NCBI GenBank assembly: GCA_035048815.1
Contig: JAUCBN010000006.1
Span: 23,265,001-23,329,000, forward strand
DNA: 64,000 bases
Reading direction: 5' to 3'
Source: Abelmoschus esculentus
Taxonomy: Eukaryota; Streptophyta; Magnoliopsida; Malvales; Malvaceae
Both the position numbers and the translations under genes were made by a program. Numbering within the stretch: the stretch's first letter is position 1; each line of letters opens with the position of its first letter. Under the pieces are notes generated by a model, which did not search any database, had not been told where the DNA came from, and worked only from the letters and a program-made list of their open reading frames with translations. This document shows, in pieces, positions 1-11,749 of the stretch.

Positions 1-1983
1 TGATGATTGTTTATATACTTTGTAGTTTTTAATATCGTTTATAATTATTTTTAAACAAATTGAAATAATTTTAAAAAAAGTCGCTAATAATATTTAATTT
101 TTTATTTTTTAAATAAATTAATTTTTAGAATTTTTAAAAATTTTGATGTTTGACAAATTATAGTTTGCGAAAAAATAAAAAATCGCGTTTAGATTTATTA
201 TTATTGTTGTTAATATAATATTATGATTATAAGTTAATATATATTTATTTTTAATTATTTAATAATATATATTTATTTACATACAAATTATTTAAATTTC
301 AATTATATAAATAAATTATATCATACTTTATTATTCGAATCATTCTACGTGTGTACTCGATTTTTTCACCAACCACAACGATTAGATAAAGCTAAAGTCT
401 AGTATTAGATTCTCTTATAAAATTTGCTGATCTACTCCCATTACTAATTTTCTATTGAATAATTAATGAAATATGCAAGATTGACTTTCGATTTGTTAAT
501 TAATTATGGTTTATTACCTTCCAATTTTCACTTATATATTTTCCTAATGAAGCATTCCCACTTATATATTTTAATTGTATAACTTTCTACTATTTATTGA
601 TTCAATTGTTCAGAAGAAAGAGAAAATTTTCAGAAATATTGATGTTGGAAAAAAATCTTAAAATATTACATCTTTTATTTTATTTTTAAAATATTGATGA
701 TTTTATGGTACTTGAAAAGTTGGCACCATTAGATTCCGATTTTGAATAATGTAAGGATGAATATGCCATATGAAGATGCTAAAACCGAAGTCAAAAGGCT
801 CCGTTTTTTACCTAAATTATCTGAAAACATTGTTTAAAGTCGAAGCTTAATGGTGCCGACTTTCCAAGTGCAGTAAAATCATCAATATTCTAGGAAATAA
901 AATAAGAGATATAAGATTTTAAAAAAAAATTCTTTCAACATTAATATTTTTGAAAATTCTCCGTTCAGAAAGCGGAGCACGCTTTTTTTCTCTCTTAGTA
1001 AAGCATTCCCACTTATATATTTTAATTGCCCTTCCTCATGTGAATAGTTTTTTTATTTTTATCTTTTTATTTAATTTTTAAAAATTTATCTTTTTACTTT
1101 AAAACTTTTATATTTTATGCATCTCAACTTAAATCTCGATTTCATCCTGCTAAGAACCATCATAAAAAAAAGTAAATTACTTTTACCTACAAACCCTATG
1201 CAAACAAAATCTCAAGAAAACGATAAAATCTATCTAACCCCCGATTCTCAGCTATACAATTTTTATAATATCCAATCTTATTGGATCTTAAAATTTTTTA
1301 TTTTTCATTTAATTTTATAATAACAAATAAATCAGTTTCAAACCTTAAACATTTTTCATGCAATCTATTATTTTTAATAATATATATTACTTTTTTTTGC
1401 CTATATTATTTGTATGATCACACATGACTCTTAGAAGTAAGGACTCAAAATGAATTATATTAATTATATAATTTTAATTTATAAATTTAAAAATAAAAAT
1501 CAATCGAATAAATATAAGATCGTATAATTATTAACAAACGATCCTAACACACCCAACTACGTTATAACTCTATTAACAATTGCAAAATTGTTATTTTATT
1601 ACCTAAAAAACAATAAAACTGGATAATATATTTTAGTTATACACAGCAACAACTTTAGAACAAATACAATTAAAGAAACAATATTATTTTTCCGATATAT
1701 AAAATGTAGAAAATCCTTTTATTTATTTTCTTCTGTATCCAGAAAATATAAATATTTCCAGACAATCTTGAAAAATAGATATAAAAGTTGTATGTTTGAG
1801 TTTGGTCGTAACTCACAGCCCTTTTGAAAGTGTCAACGCCTAGGCCTAGCTGACCAAAATCCAAAAACAATCCGAACAAGAAAAAGGAAAGAAAAAACAT
1901 CAAAAGTCCACTCCTTTGCATGAAACAGAAATCAAAACATTTATTTGAGTCTGATTTTTTCAGAACACAATCCCAGATCTTCC
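1..1983. other. AT-rich intergenic region upstream of the formin
   Basis: Very AT-rich spacer with no convincing coding region; open frames here are short and low-complexity. It contains an imperfect inverted repeat (about 618-962) bracketed by a 28-bp direct duplication at 550-577 and 1001-1028, described separately. The formin promoter and 5' leader should lie in the last few hundred bases. Confidence 0.6.
618..962. repeat. Long inverted repeat (foldback/MITE-like)
   Basis: The left arm (about 618-750) and right arm (about 835-960) are imperfect inverse complements over roughly 115-130 bp. For example, the motif TTGGCACCATTA at 720-731 pairs with TAATGGTGCCGA at 848-859, and the AT-rich flanks continue the pairing with scattered mismatches. 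The loop is about 85 bp and no transposase is encoded. A 28-bp segment beginning AAGCATTCCCAC is duplicated just outside both arms, which is too long for an ordinary MITE target duplication. It may be a non-autonomous element or a local duplication. Confidence 0.6.
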
Positions 1984-4265
1984 ATGGCTGTCATGTTTCA
2001 GACATTGATTTTGATGGTTCTGTTGTCCATGTCTGTTTTGCCTTTATCTTCTTCCCAGGGTTCAACTCAAAATATTGAAGTCTTTTACCCGACTCGAACT
2101 CCACCGCCAATCTTACCCAATCCTGTAGGAAGACCGACGGATTCGCCACTGCTGCCGCCTCCACCGTCGTCATCAGAAACATCTTTGTCTTCGGAGGAGG
2201 AGGGACACGACCACGGTACTATTGCAAAGACAGTAGCTGCGACCGCTGCAAGCACTGCTGTTATTGCCGTTGTGTTCTTCTTTTTAATTAAAAGATATGT
2301 TCTTGATCAGCGCAAACGGGAGAGAGTCGGGGATAGTTACCAGCCGAGAGTGCCCCCGGATGAGTTCGCTAAAGTTAATGGAAATATAAAGGGTTTGATC
2401 GTGGATGAAAATGGTTTGGATGTTCTTTATTGGAGGCAGCTTCAAAACGGAGGTGTCGTGCATGGGTTCCGGCAAGAGGTTTTGCATGTTCCAAAGGATG
2501 AAGAAGAAGGCGGCTACGGCGGAATGGTTCGGAAAGGAAGTCGAAGCAAGAAGATAGAGCCAACCAATGAAATTCCTTTGCTTGGTCGGAAATCTTCAAT
2601 GCTCCATATTCCACCACCAGAAGACAATGATTCAATTCCTCCACCGCCTCCACCTCCACCAAATCAAGCTCCAGCAGCGCCTCCGGTTCCAGCAAAAGGC
2701 CTTGCCCTGCCACCACCTCCACTTAAAAAGCCCGGTGGTCTAGTTACGTCCTTGAAACCTCCTCCGGTAGCCAGCGATAAGTCTGGTAGGGATAAAGCTG
2801 GGGAGTCTTCTGGAGACGGTGACATTAACCAGGTGAAATTGAAGCCATTGCACTGGGACAAGGTGAACAAGAAGAATGCCGATCATTCCATGGTGTGGGA
2901 CAAAATCAACGACGGATCTTTTAAGTAAGTTTTTCTCTTTTCAGATTCACTATTTTCTCGAACCATTTTCTGACCAAAAAATGAAATTGATTCTCCAGGT
3001 TTGATGGTGATCTTATGGAAGTTTTATTCGGATATGTAGCAACAAATAAGAAATCCCCCACCGGTGAAAAGAACACAAAGACTGCTACCACTAGCGCACC
3101 CGCACAGATCATGATTCTCGATGCCCGAAAATCCCAGAACATTGCGATTGTGCTTAAATCTCTAGTTCTATCTCGTAAGGAACTGCTCGATGCCCTCAAC
3201 GATGGCCAGGTTCTCGAGGCCGAAACTCTTGAAAAACTCATGAGAATTGCCCCCACGGAAGAAGAACAGTCTCAAATCCTTGATTTCGACGGTGATCCGA
3301 TGAAACTCGCCGATGCCGAATCCTTTTTGTTCCACCTTTTAAAAGCTGTTCCATCGGCCTTCACACGCCTTGATGCCATGCAGTTCAGATCAAACTATGG
3401 CTTGGAAATTCTACACATGAAGGAATGTTTACAAACTCTAGAGTTAGGATGCAATGAGCTTCTTTATCAAAGACTGTTTATAAAACTCCTCGAAGCAATA
3501 CTCAAGGCCGGCAATCGAATGAATGCCGGGACACCCCGAGGCAATGCTCAAGCTTTTAACCTTACGTCGCTACTTAAGCTCTCCGATGTTAAAAGCACAG
3601 ATGGAAAGTCTACTTTACTCCACTTTGTCGTCTATGAAGTAGTCCGGTCCAAGGGAAAGGAATGCAGCCGAAGCAGAAATGGCATCACTGGCAATTCAAC
3701 ATCGAATGAGGACAGAGAGACGGAATATGTAACGCTCGGATTACCGGTGGTCGGAGGCCTCAGTGCCGAGTTCAACAACGTGAAGAAAGCAGCTGGTCTA
3801 GATTTCAACACCTTTTCAACCACTTGCTCATCTCTCGCTGCTCGTGTAGAGGAGACCAAGCAGCTTGTATCACAATGTACGGCTGATTCGAAAGGGGGAT
3901 TCGTGCACAAAATGAAACGCTTCATCTCCGATGCCGAAACTGAACTGAAATTGTTAAGACAGGAGCAAGAAAGAGTGATGGATCTTGTAATAAGAACTAC
4001 AGAATATTATCAAGCAGGGGCTTCCAAGGATCCTTTCCAAGTCTTTGTTATCGTTAAAGATTTTCTCGGCATGGTCGACCAGGCGTGCACAGAAATAGCT
4101 AGGAACCATCAAAAAAGTCAGTCATCTACAGCAAATTCTGGAGCACAATCACCAAATTCAGATGAATCGAGGACCAAGAACAAGAATAGGTTCCCGATAT
4201 TGCCAGAAAATTTCATGTCAGACAAGTCGAGGACCAATTCTAGCGAACCGGTTGAAAATTCATGA
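1984..4265 (+). CDS. Class I formin (FH4/FH8-like actin nucleator)
   Basis: Formins nucleate and elongate actin filaments; plant class I members span the membrane and link cortical actin to the cell wall. Two exons, 1984-2924 and 2999-4265, joined in frame through the codon for K314, give 735 residues. Visible in order: signal peptide (about 1-25), short proline-rich extracellular stretch (about 36-61), membrane segment (about 84-103), basic juxtamembrane residues, FH1 proline runs (about 218-262) and an FH2 domain starting at KLKPLHWDKV (about 285) with the conserved GNRMNAGTPRGNAQAF. The ATG at 1984 is chosen because it begins the signal peptide; the frame is open further upstream but has no ATG there. 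Length fits the FH4/FH8 type, about 760 residues as I recall, and neighbouring GATL/IAR4/SNL genes support that assignment. Subfamily is inferred; formin identity is secure. Confidence 0.93.
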
Positions 4266-6778
4266 CAGACAGATGTTAAGGCAATGTACATAACCATGTA
4301 GATTCAGAACAGATTTAGGAAATTATTTTTAGAATTTTTCAATTTGGTGGTTTAATGAAAAAGAAAAATTATTAGGTGAATCTTGTTCATCACGTCATCT
4401 ATGGTCTCAATTAATCAGGATCGTTGATCTTAATTTTTTTCCAAGTGAATCATCACTTCTTTTCTATATGAACTTAGTGGGTGGGTAGTTATTAGATGGT
4501 TATTTATAGATCAAACGGTTCTGATTGTTTGGACCATGCATGACGTGGTGAACATAATTCACCTAATAATCTCTCACGAAGAAGGGATGTGATTCATAAT
4601 CATAAGAAAATCCAATCTCTGCACATACGTTACCGTTTTAATTTAATTTTGTTATAATATGTGTTTAATTTTAATCCCTTTGATTAAATTCACGTCCACT
4701 TTATAAATTAAGTTACTTATACATGTTAACTAAACGTTTTTTTACATAAAATTTCATATTTATCTTTAAAACGTATCGTTAAATATGAAATATTTCTCTA
4801 TATAATTGCAATTATAAACTATATCAATATAATTATTTTAAAAACATTATGGTCAAACTATTTAAACTAATACTTAATTAAGTATCCATTACCTCAACCA
4901 TTGATAAAAATAATTTTTTTATGCAATTTTTTGCACCAATTGATGGATTTTAAAATTTTAAACTTAATCCAAATGCCTTAACTTTCATGTTTGGCAATGA
5001 CATAAGACCGTAATGCTACCAACCACACCACTTCAATTTGTTTACATAGATTATTTCATGTTTTATTTGGACTTTGGGGGAGTTTGAAGCGTGTCGAAGT
5101 AAATATTTTGTGACATCATCTCACCATGACCGAGCTCTAGATCTCATGTCTGTAGTTTTTTTCTATCAAATTTGTATGTCTTAAAATTGCGTTACGACAG
5201 GTTTAATGTACGATAAAAAGATAATATTTTAAAATTTATTTAAAATTTTAAAATATTAGACTTTCGGATAATACTTTAGATTGATTTTTTATGATTTTTG
5301 ACAAAATTTAATACTTACAGAATAAAGTTTAATACTTTATCTAAGAACCCTTAAATGTTATAAAAATTAAGTATCAAAACTTGTTTTAAAGGTATTAAAA
5401 TTTGTTAGAAACCATAAAAAATTAATCCAAAATAAATATTTAACATTAATTTTTTCTTTCACAAATTTCAAAAATTATATATTTTTAAACACATCTTAAA
5501 TGGTTGTATGTTAAAATCGTCCTCAAATTATAATTCTTCACAAATTCTTTTTTTTTCATCGATATTTTTTTCAAAATCTCTTATTTTAAAAACAATATTA
5601 TAAATATATCATATAATTTTAGAATATAATATTTGATATATTAAATAACACTATAAATCTTATTTATACTTGTAAAAAATAAGAAGGAATGTTTGAATAT
5701 CATATATGATTATAAAAAGTTATTTAAATCTAAATCAATTGATACATAAACATTATAAATATTATACTTAAATTTGAATAGAAACTTGAATAACTCGACT
5801 CAAAAATTTCAAATAAAATTTAAACGATAAATAAGATTCTTTAACTCAACTAACTCAATTTTTTTTATTAAACTTTACTTGATTTAATACTCATCCCTGA
5901 GTATCTAAATATTAAATAGTGGTAGGCACTCGGCAGGGATGCTCCAAGCAAACAAAATAAAAAAGATGGTACCAAAGTACACCATTGACTCGGTGTGTTG
6001 CCTAGGATACCCTTGAGATGTTGCAGTTGCTACTTTCTATGATAAAACTCGTAGGAAAGTCAACACTTGAACAAAAATGTCATCTGCCATGCCTGAAACT
6101 GAAACAGATGATATATTGTCGTCTTTGACTTTGTATTACATGGAAATTTGCTCAAAAAGATAATAATCCAAGACTTCACCTTCAGATTGATTCAACTGAC
6201 TGTTTCGGATGGTTTCATGTTAATGCTTAGCTGAGATCTCAGGCAAAACTACTGTTCCCGGGCAATTTAAGGAAGTCGGAACCGAAACAAACTCGAGTTG
6301 ATCTCAGCTGTTAACCGAGATTGTAAGTTTCATTGGCTGCACTTTTCATAGCACATTAGCACTAGATCATATAGCAAACGGGTAGTCACAGAAACATGAA
6401 ATGGATTCAATCTCAAATGTTAAGCAGGATTTGATACATCGATACAGATTCGGTCAGTGTTCTTTTTGCTCACATTTTGATACAGTACAATATACTTTCT
6501 CTACTTCTATCTGAATCAACTTGATGACAAGATTGGCACATTCGAAAGAACCGGCATGTTACTCCGACGACGATTTCAATATGGTGCTGCAGATAAGCCA
6601 GTGATATGATAGCATGGATCCTCAGTTAAAACATGCCTTCAGATATCCCATTCCTTTACTGGCAACATAGTTAGGCTCCGAAGTTGATTTACTTCTTATG
6701 TATCTGTCCTCTCCATCCTTTTCTACATAAAGAAAAACATTCTTCATATTTCCTACCTAGTTGTCGATGATGCTTGGT
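4266..6778. other. Intergenic region between formin and TPX2-like gene
   Basis: Contains the 3' flank of the formin, a 202-bp inverted-repeat element at 4369-4570, AT-rich filler to about 5900, then a less AT-rich stretch (about 5900-6778) that is the probable 3' untranslated region and downstream flank of the minus-strand TPX2-like gene. No coding region was recognised. Confidence 0.6.
4369..4570. mobile_element. Small inverted-repeat element (MITE-like)
   Basis: The first about 62 bp (4369-4430) and last about 62 bp (4509-4570) are near-perfect inverse complements, beginning ATTATTAGGTGAAT and ending ATTCACCTAATAAT. About 78 bp of unrelated sequence lies between them. It sits 104 bp after the formin stop codon, so it may be part of that gene's 3' untranslated region. 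No coding capacity. The superfamily is not clear because a target duplication is not obvious. Confidence 0.7.
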
Positions 6779-9466
6779 TTATTGACCCGAGGTAGCCAGG
6801 TTACTGATGGATGTCACACTCTTGGAGCCAATCTGCGAAATCACAGACAAGAAACAGTAATGTTGAGTTCCAGTACTAACTTACAGATGATGTTTAAGAC
6901 TTAAGAGAGACAATCATATTCATTTCAACCTACGACACACGAAACAGTCCACACCACCGGACTCACACCAATCCTAAAACAGCGGAGCAATAAAACAACT
7001 ATCACCATCTCTACGACTACCACAACTGACTATGATTTGTGGCTACTAGTTTTGTTATTCGGACCAGGCCTGTCTGGTTTGCACTTAAAGTGAAAAGAAA
7101 AATTATGGAACTTTGCATATATGACTAAGCAGTTTGACCAAAAAGTATGGTTTAAGATGATTGGTATCAAAAGTTTCATGTCGGATCACAGCAATCAAAC
7201 TACATGCAGTCGGAAACAAGGAAACGACAGATGGAAATACCTTATCGAGAGGGCTTTTCGATGTTCTCTGTCCGTGATAAAAAACTGGCAGGGGTGTAGC
7301 TTTGAAATTAAGGCTCTGCCTTAATTTTTTGATCTCTTCATCTCTGTTATCCTGTGTCAATTATATAGTGTTGAGCAATGGACATTGTCTAAATTAGGAA
7401 ACGATATGCCAGTAAGTATATTCAAGAGAGATGACATTTTCTTTATCTTAGAAACTGACAACCAAACAGCCTGTCGGATTAATATCTCTATGTTATGTTT
7501 GATTCATTACCAGACATCCTCAACTAAGAAAGTTAATGGTACCTTTGATTTTGTCTGGAGATACCTTCTTGCTGCTTCCCTATCATTGGATTTTCCTTCC
7601 GGTTTCTTGGAGAGCTGAAATAAGAGATATGAGATGTTTGAGATTCTGATTAAAGAAGAACAATGAGCATCAACATCGAAACAAATCGTGCTCGTGTCAC
7701 GAAAGGGAAGAGAAGAGAGGAGTCTTCATTGCATACCTCCTTTTTTCTCTCGGCTCTCTCATCGGTTTTCAAGCCGGAATAAGATGGAGCAGCCTTAGCA
7801 TTCTTTTTCTCCATGCTAATAACTTTAGAAGACCTACCACAAGCCAATTAATGTAGCTTATAACTATTCACAGTAGTATTTTAAGAACTATTCACACTTC
7901 CTCGGGTCGAAATCGAAAAACTGATGGCATGAATTTTAAATCCAGGCAAGTTGTTGAAATGACTTTGCTAACATGAATGTTCCTTTAAAGTGGGAACTTA
8001 GAAGCTTACCCGCCGTTCTCCTTTTGCGGAGGCGTCGAAGTGGGAACCCTTGATTCTCTCCCCTTTGCAAGAACCTGTAAGAAAAGTTGAAACAAAAGAT
8101 CCATGAATGTGAATTGAGCAGCCAAAGAGATGTCATGTAGACCTTAAGGATTAAAACTTATAATACCTGTTTTGTCACTGCAGATTGTTCATGACTGGAA
8201 GGTTTCAGTTGATTATAATTACTCTGAAATGTCTTAAATGCTCGTTTGACAATGTCCTTATCTCCCATTTTCTCCATAAACAAAGACTTCCTTGTTGCAG
8301 TTGCTGCAGGAAGGGAAGCCGGGACAGGTCTAGAGGTATCTAAACTAAGAGACATGTGCATGGATCTAGGAGCTACTTCCTTGACTTGTTCCATAGAAGA
8401 ATTCTTGGTCTTGGTTGATGAATAAGCTAATGTAGTTCCAGCTTTCGATCGAGTTCTCGGAGCAGACGATGCAATAGGAGTTAATGCCGGCTTTAATGCT
8501 CTAGATGTGGAAACTTGTGGTGTTTTAGCCACAGGGGAGGCAGGTTTCTTCTTCGTCCTCGAATCATTCCTCTCCTTATTCACTGCTGTGATCTACACAA
8601 TCAAGCACAACAAATTCACTTGAATCAAGCTTTTCCAATATACAAATCTATTAAAAAAACATTTTCCTGATGATGATGATGAACTGACCTTATGAGATTT
8701 TGCAGATTGATCCAATTTCAAGCTTTCTACAACATTTTCCGATTTCTGCGGCAAGTCCATAACATCTTGAGACCCCTTTGAAGTAGTTTCCATATCATTT
8801 TTCACCAAAAAGGCTTCTTCTGGTTTGCTCAACTCAGGACTTCCCACTATTTTCTCTTCATTTTCTGCCATGCTACTTATTCTCTCTTTCAATTCCTCAA
8901 CCCATGAATCTTGACATTTTGCAGCAATTCCATTTCCAGGCTCCTTATTTGGCTCATCACTTAACAAGATAATATCTTGCCTATCTGCTTCACCGCCACT
9001 AGATTTCGGAACCAGATCTCCTTCCTCGGGCTTCTGTTGAGCCAGTAGCTTAGCTTTCCTAGCAGCAACCTTCTTGTAATGTTCTTCAAAGTAAGCCTTT
9101 TTCTGGGCAACTGATCCGGGAGTGGCACATTTCTCAACCTCTTCCAAGTACTTGTTTGGAGAGAAAGTCGACCATTTTTCCCAAGAAAGTGAATCATTCT
9201 CAAATCTACCAAACGAGACCGACACTTCAAGACCTGGATTTGAAGAACTCATTACCTGTATCTATTCACAAAAAGAAACCCAAAATTCAGAGCATTTTTC
9301 TGAAGCAAAAAACAGAAAAACAAAGGAATTTTAAGCAATTATGAAGTGCGAGATTCAATCAAGAAACAATAATGGAAGAAGGTGAATTACAAACAAAGGG
9401 GCCTACAAAGCTACAAGCAATCAAAAGGACAAAGTGAAGTACCTTAAATTCTTTACTTGAAGCCAT
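6779..9466 (-). CDS. TPX2-domain microtubule-associated protein, WVD2-like (WDL7/MDP40 type)
   Basis: Plant TPX2/WVD2-family proteins bind and stabilise cortical microtubules and affect cell elongation. Eight exons in reading order: 9443-9466, 8689-9255, 8167-8592, 8010-8074, 7737-7833, 7543-7614, 7241-7351, 6779-6832; the spliced frame gives 471 residues. The N-terminal signature SFGRFENDSLSWEKW and NKYLEEVEKCATPGSVAQKK is typical of this subgroup. The C-terminal TPX2 part includes the charged DERAERKKE region and EEIKKLRQSLNFKATPLPVFY across small exons. The start is uncertain: an 8-codon first exon (ATG at 9466) joins in frame, but a second ATG at 9252 would begin MSSSNPGLEVSVSF and may be used. 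The middle is Ser/Pro/Lys-rich and probably disordered. Family assignment is firm; the exact paralogue is inferred. Confidence 0.88.
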
Positions 9467-10644
9467 TAAATTCTCAAAACCGCCATGAAAACTTGAAGCA
9501 CACAAAGCTAAACACGTGAAGCTAACACCAGTATTTGTCCATATCCATTGGATCACTAAAAAGACACAAAGAAGAATCAACTGAGTATAAAGACAAGAGA
9601 AACCAAATACTTGCAACACTCGAAAGAAACGAATAATGGAGGCATGTGGTCGTGTCTGTGTATAATTTAATTAATCTCCAACACACTTTCTACTATTATC
9701 ACATTCACCTTTTCATATTAAAAATGGAAAAACTTTGTCTGTTTCTAGCACTTGTGGAAAGTCCCAAAGCAAAAAACAACAAAACAAAGCAACCCAGACA
9801 TGATTAAGCTTAGGAGCTTGTTAACAGCATATTATCATGAATAATCATCACTGCTGTTAGAAAATGAAGAGTGGATATGAGTAAAGGAAGGGGTCCACGT
9901 TGGAAAGTAACCAAGTAAAGACTAGCTAATGAAAGAGATAAGGAAACCAACCACTAGCTTTGCTTTGCTGAATTAAATATCACAACAGCTCAAAGTCTGC
10001 TGCCTTAGATATCCGGGTGACTGAGCGATTAATATCAAATGATAAAAATTATATTCTAAAATAGATATTATTGTAATCACCGTTAACAAATTAAAAAAAA
10101 TATCCTGGAGTTGCAAAGGATGGAACAGAATCATCAGAAGTCACTTTTCATATATGTTTCACAAGTTGCTGCAGTAGTTTTGTTAAATAAGATACTTTTG
10201 ATACTTATTTTATATTTAAACCTATAGTATAAAGTAAAAATAATCTTTTAACCTTTTAGCCTTTAGGGGAATATTGTGATGAAAAAAATATTAAGAATAT
10301 CGAATATGTTAGAGTTTTTTAATGATACAAAGAAAAAATATTTAGACATGATTATTAATTTTTGAAAAGTTTTATAAAAATCACAAGATTATGGCATTAA
10401 AGAAAAGAAATCACGAATTGTCGCTGTTGTGCTGTCCAGTCTGTTTCGAACAAATATAACCCTGCAACTCTTCTCTAACTTGCCTTGTTTCTTCCTCCTC
10501 TAATGCCTCTTAAGCTACTCAATCTCCACTTCCACATGGAATTACAACATCACTGTCTGAACATACACTATATATGTACACGTTTCCATCTTCTTCTTCA
10601 AACCCACATCCCAAATATAACAAAGTGAAAGCCTTTAGGTCACC
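9467..10644. other. Divergent promoter region, TPX2-like and germin-like genes
   Basis: The two flanking genes are transcribed away from each other, so this 1.2 kb should hold both promoters and the 5' leader of the TPX2-like transcript. It is AT-rich, with no further coding region seen. A TATA-like motif lies close to the germin-like gene. Confidence 0.55.
10568..10576 (+). promoter_or_regulatory. Probable TATA box of the germin-like gene
   Basis: A CTATATATG motif lies about 70-75 bp upstream of the ATG at 10645, at a usual distance for a plant TATA box with a short leader. Read from sequence only; no transcript start is known. Confidence 0.45.
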
Positions 10645-11304
10645 ATGGAAATCTCTTCTCTGTTTCTTCAAATATTCCTCGGCATAACTCTCCTAACAGG
10701 ACTTGCTAAACCGGACCCAGACCCACTCCAAGACTACTGCGTTGCGGACACAAAATCCCCTTTGTCCATCAATGGTGCACCTTGTCTAAACCCGACACTT
10801 GCCCTGTCCTCCCATTTCACCACCTCGGCTCTAGCCAAACCCGGGGACACCAAGGCCAACCCATTCGGCTTCAGTGTCACCCTCACCACCCTTGCAAACT
10901 TGCCCGGGATTAACACTATGGGGATAACCATGGCCCGTGTCGACATAGCTGGTAACGGGCTCGTTCCGCCGCATTCTCACCCCCGGGCCTCTGAAGTCAC
11001 CATTTGTCTCCAGGGTGCTATTCTTGTAGGCTTTGTGGATACATCGAACCGTCTCTTCACTCAGAGACTCGAGCCAGGTGACTCGTTCGTTTTCCCAAGG
11101 GGATTGATCCATTTTCTTTACAACACGGACTCGAGGAAGCCTGCTCTGGCTGTTTCTGGGCTGAGTAGCCAAAACCCAGGCGCGCAAATAGCTTCGAGGG
11201 CAGCTTTCGTGTCGACTCCGCCCATTCCTGATGTGATTTTGGAGAAGGCCTTTCAAATCAGCCCAGGGGATGTTGCCAAGATACGTAGAAACCTTGGGGG
11301 ATAA
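10645..11304 (+). CDS. Germin-like protein (secreted cupin)
   Basis: Germin-like proteins are secreted, manganese-binding cupin hexamers of the cell wall; some act as superoxide dismutases or oxalate oxidases, and activity cannot be told from sequence alone. Single exon, 219 residues, the usual length. An N-terminal signal peptide (about 1-21) precedes the DPDPLQDYCVAD start, with two cysteines (C32, C47) placed as in the germin disulphide. Cupin box 1 is HSHPRASE with metal ligands H110, H112 and E117; box 2 is PGDSFVFPRGLIHF with ligand H156. All four metal ligands are present, so the metal site looks intact. It lies head to head with the TPX2-like gene and tail to tail with the GATL gene. 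Subgroup not assigned. Confidence 0.93.
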   Translation: MEISSLFLQIFLGITLLTGLAKPDPDPLQDYCVADTKSPLSINGAPCLNPTLALSSHFTTSALAKPGDTKANPFGFSVTLTTLANLPGINTMGITMARVDIAGNGLVPPHSHPRASEVTICLQGAILVGFVDTSNRLFTQRLEPGDSFVFPRGLIHFLYNTDSRKPALAVSGLSSQNPGAQIASRAAFVSTPPIPDVILEKAFQISPGDVAKIRRNLGG

Positions 11305-11749
11305 TTTATGTGATCATGTTCGTCATTTTTCATTTTTTTAATAAAAAATGGACCGTTGCATATGATTATTATTTAGTTCTTTCCATTGATGATGATGTAG
11401 GAAAAGTGGTAGTTTAAGTCTTCCTTCACATAAAATAGACCTACCAACGGTCGTATAATTGTGTATTAAATTGTTTGTTTATTGTTTTTAAATAATCAAG
11501 CAGGTGTGAATTATTTGTTTATGATCATTATTCGATAAAGTTAATATTTTGATCCGAATTAATCATATTCATCTCCCTCAATAATGTTGTTCTTTTTCCA
11601 TTTACATACAAAGAAATCAAACCAAAATTGTTCCATAATCAGAAGAATGGCCCAGAAACAAGAAGAAATCAATTTGTATACACAGCTGAGCTTTCTATCA
11701 AAAGAATCAGTCAAACATCTGTGTAAAAAAAACAAAGAAATGAAGATAA
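11305..11749. other. Short convergent spacer
   Basis: 3' flanks of the converging germin-like and GATL genes. AT-rich, and no coding or structured element is seen. Confidence 0.5.

Noticed and set aside
2375..2870. Long minus-strand open frames across the formin proline region
   Set aside because: They are antisense shadows of a proline/CC-rich coding sequence with no recognisable domain.
8577..8592. Splicing the TPX2-like third exon at CAG just before TGAATAAG
   Set aside because: Both CAG choices give a TGA stop at once. The acceptor at TAG before ATCACAGCAG keeps the frame (SHK|ITAVNK).
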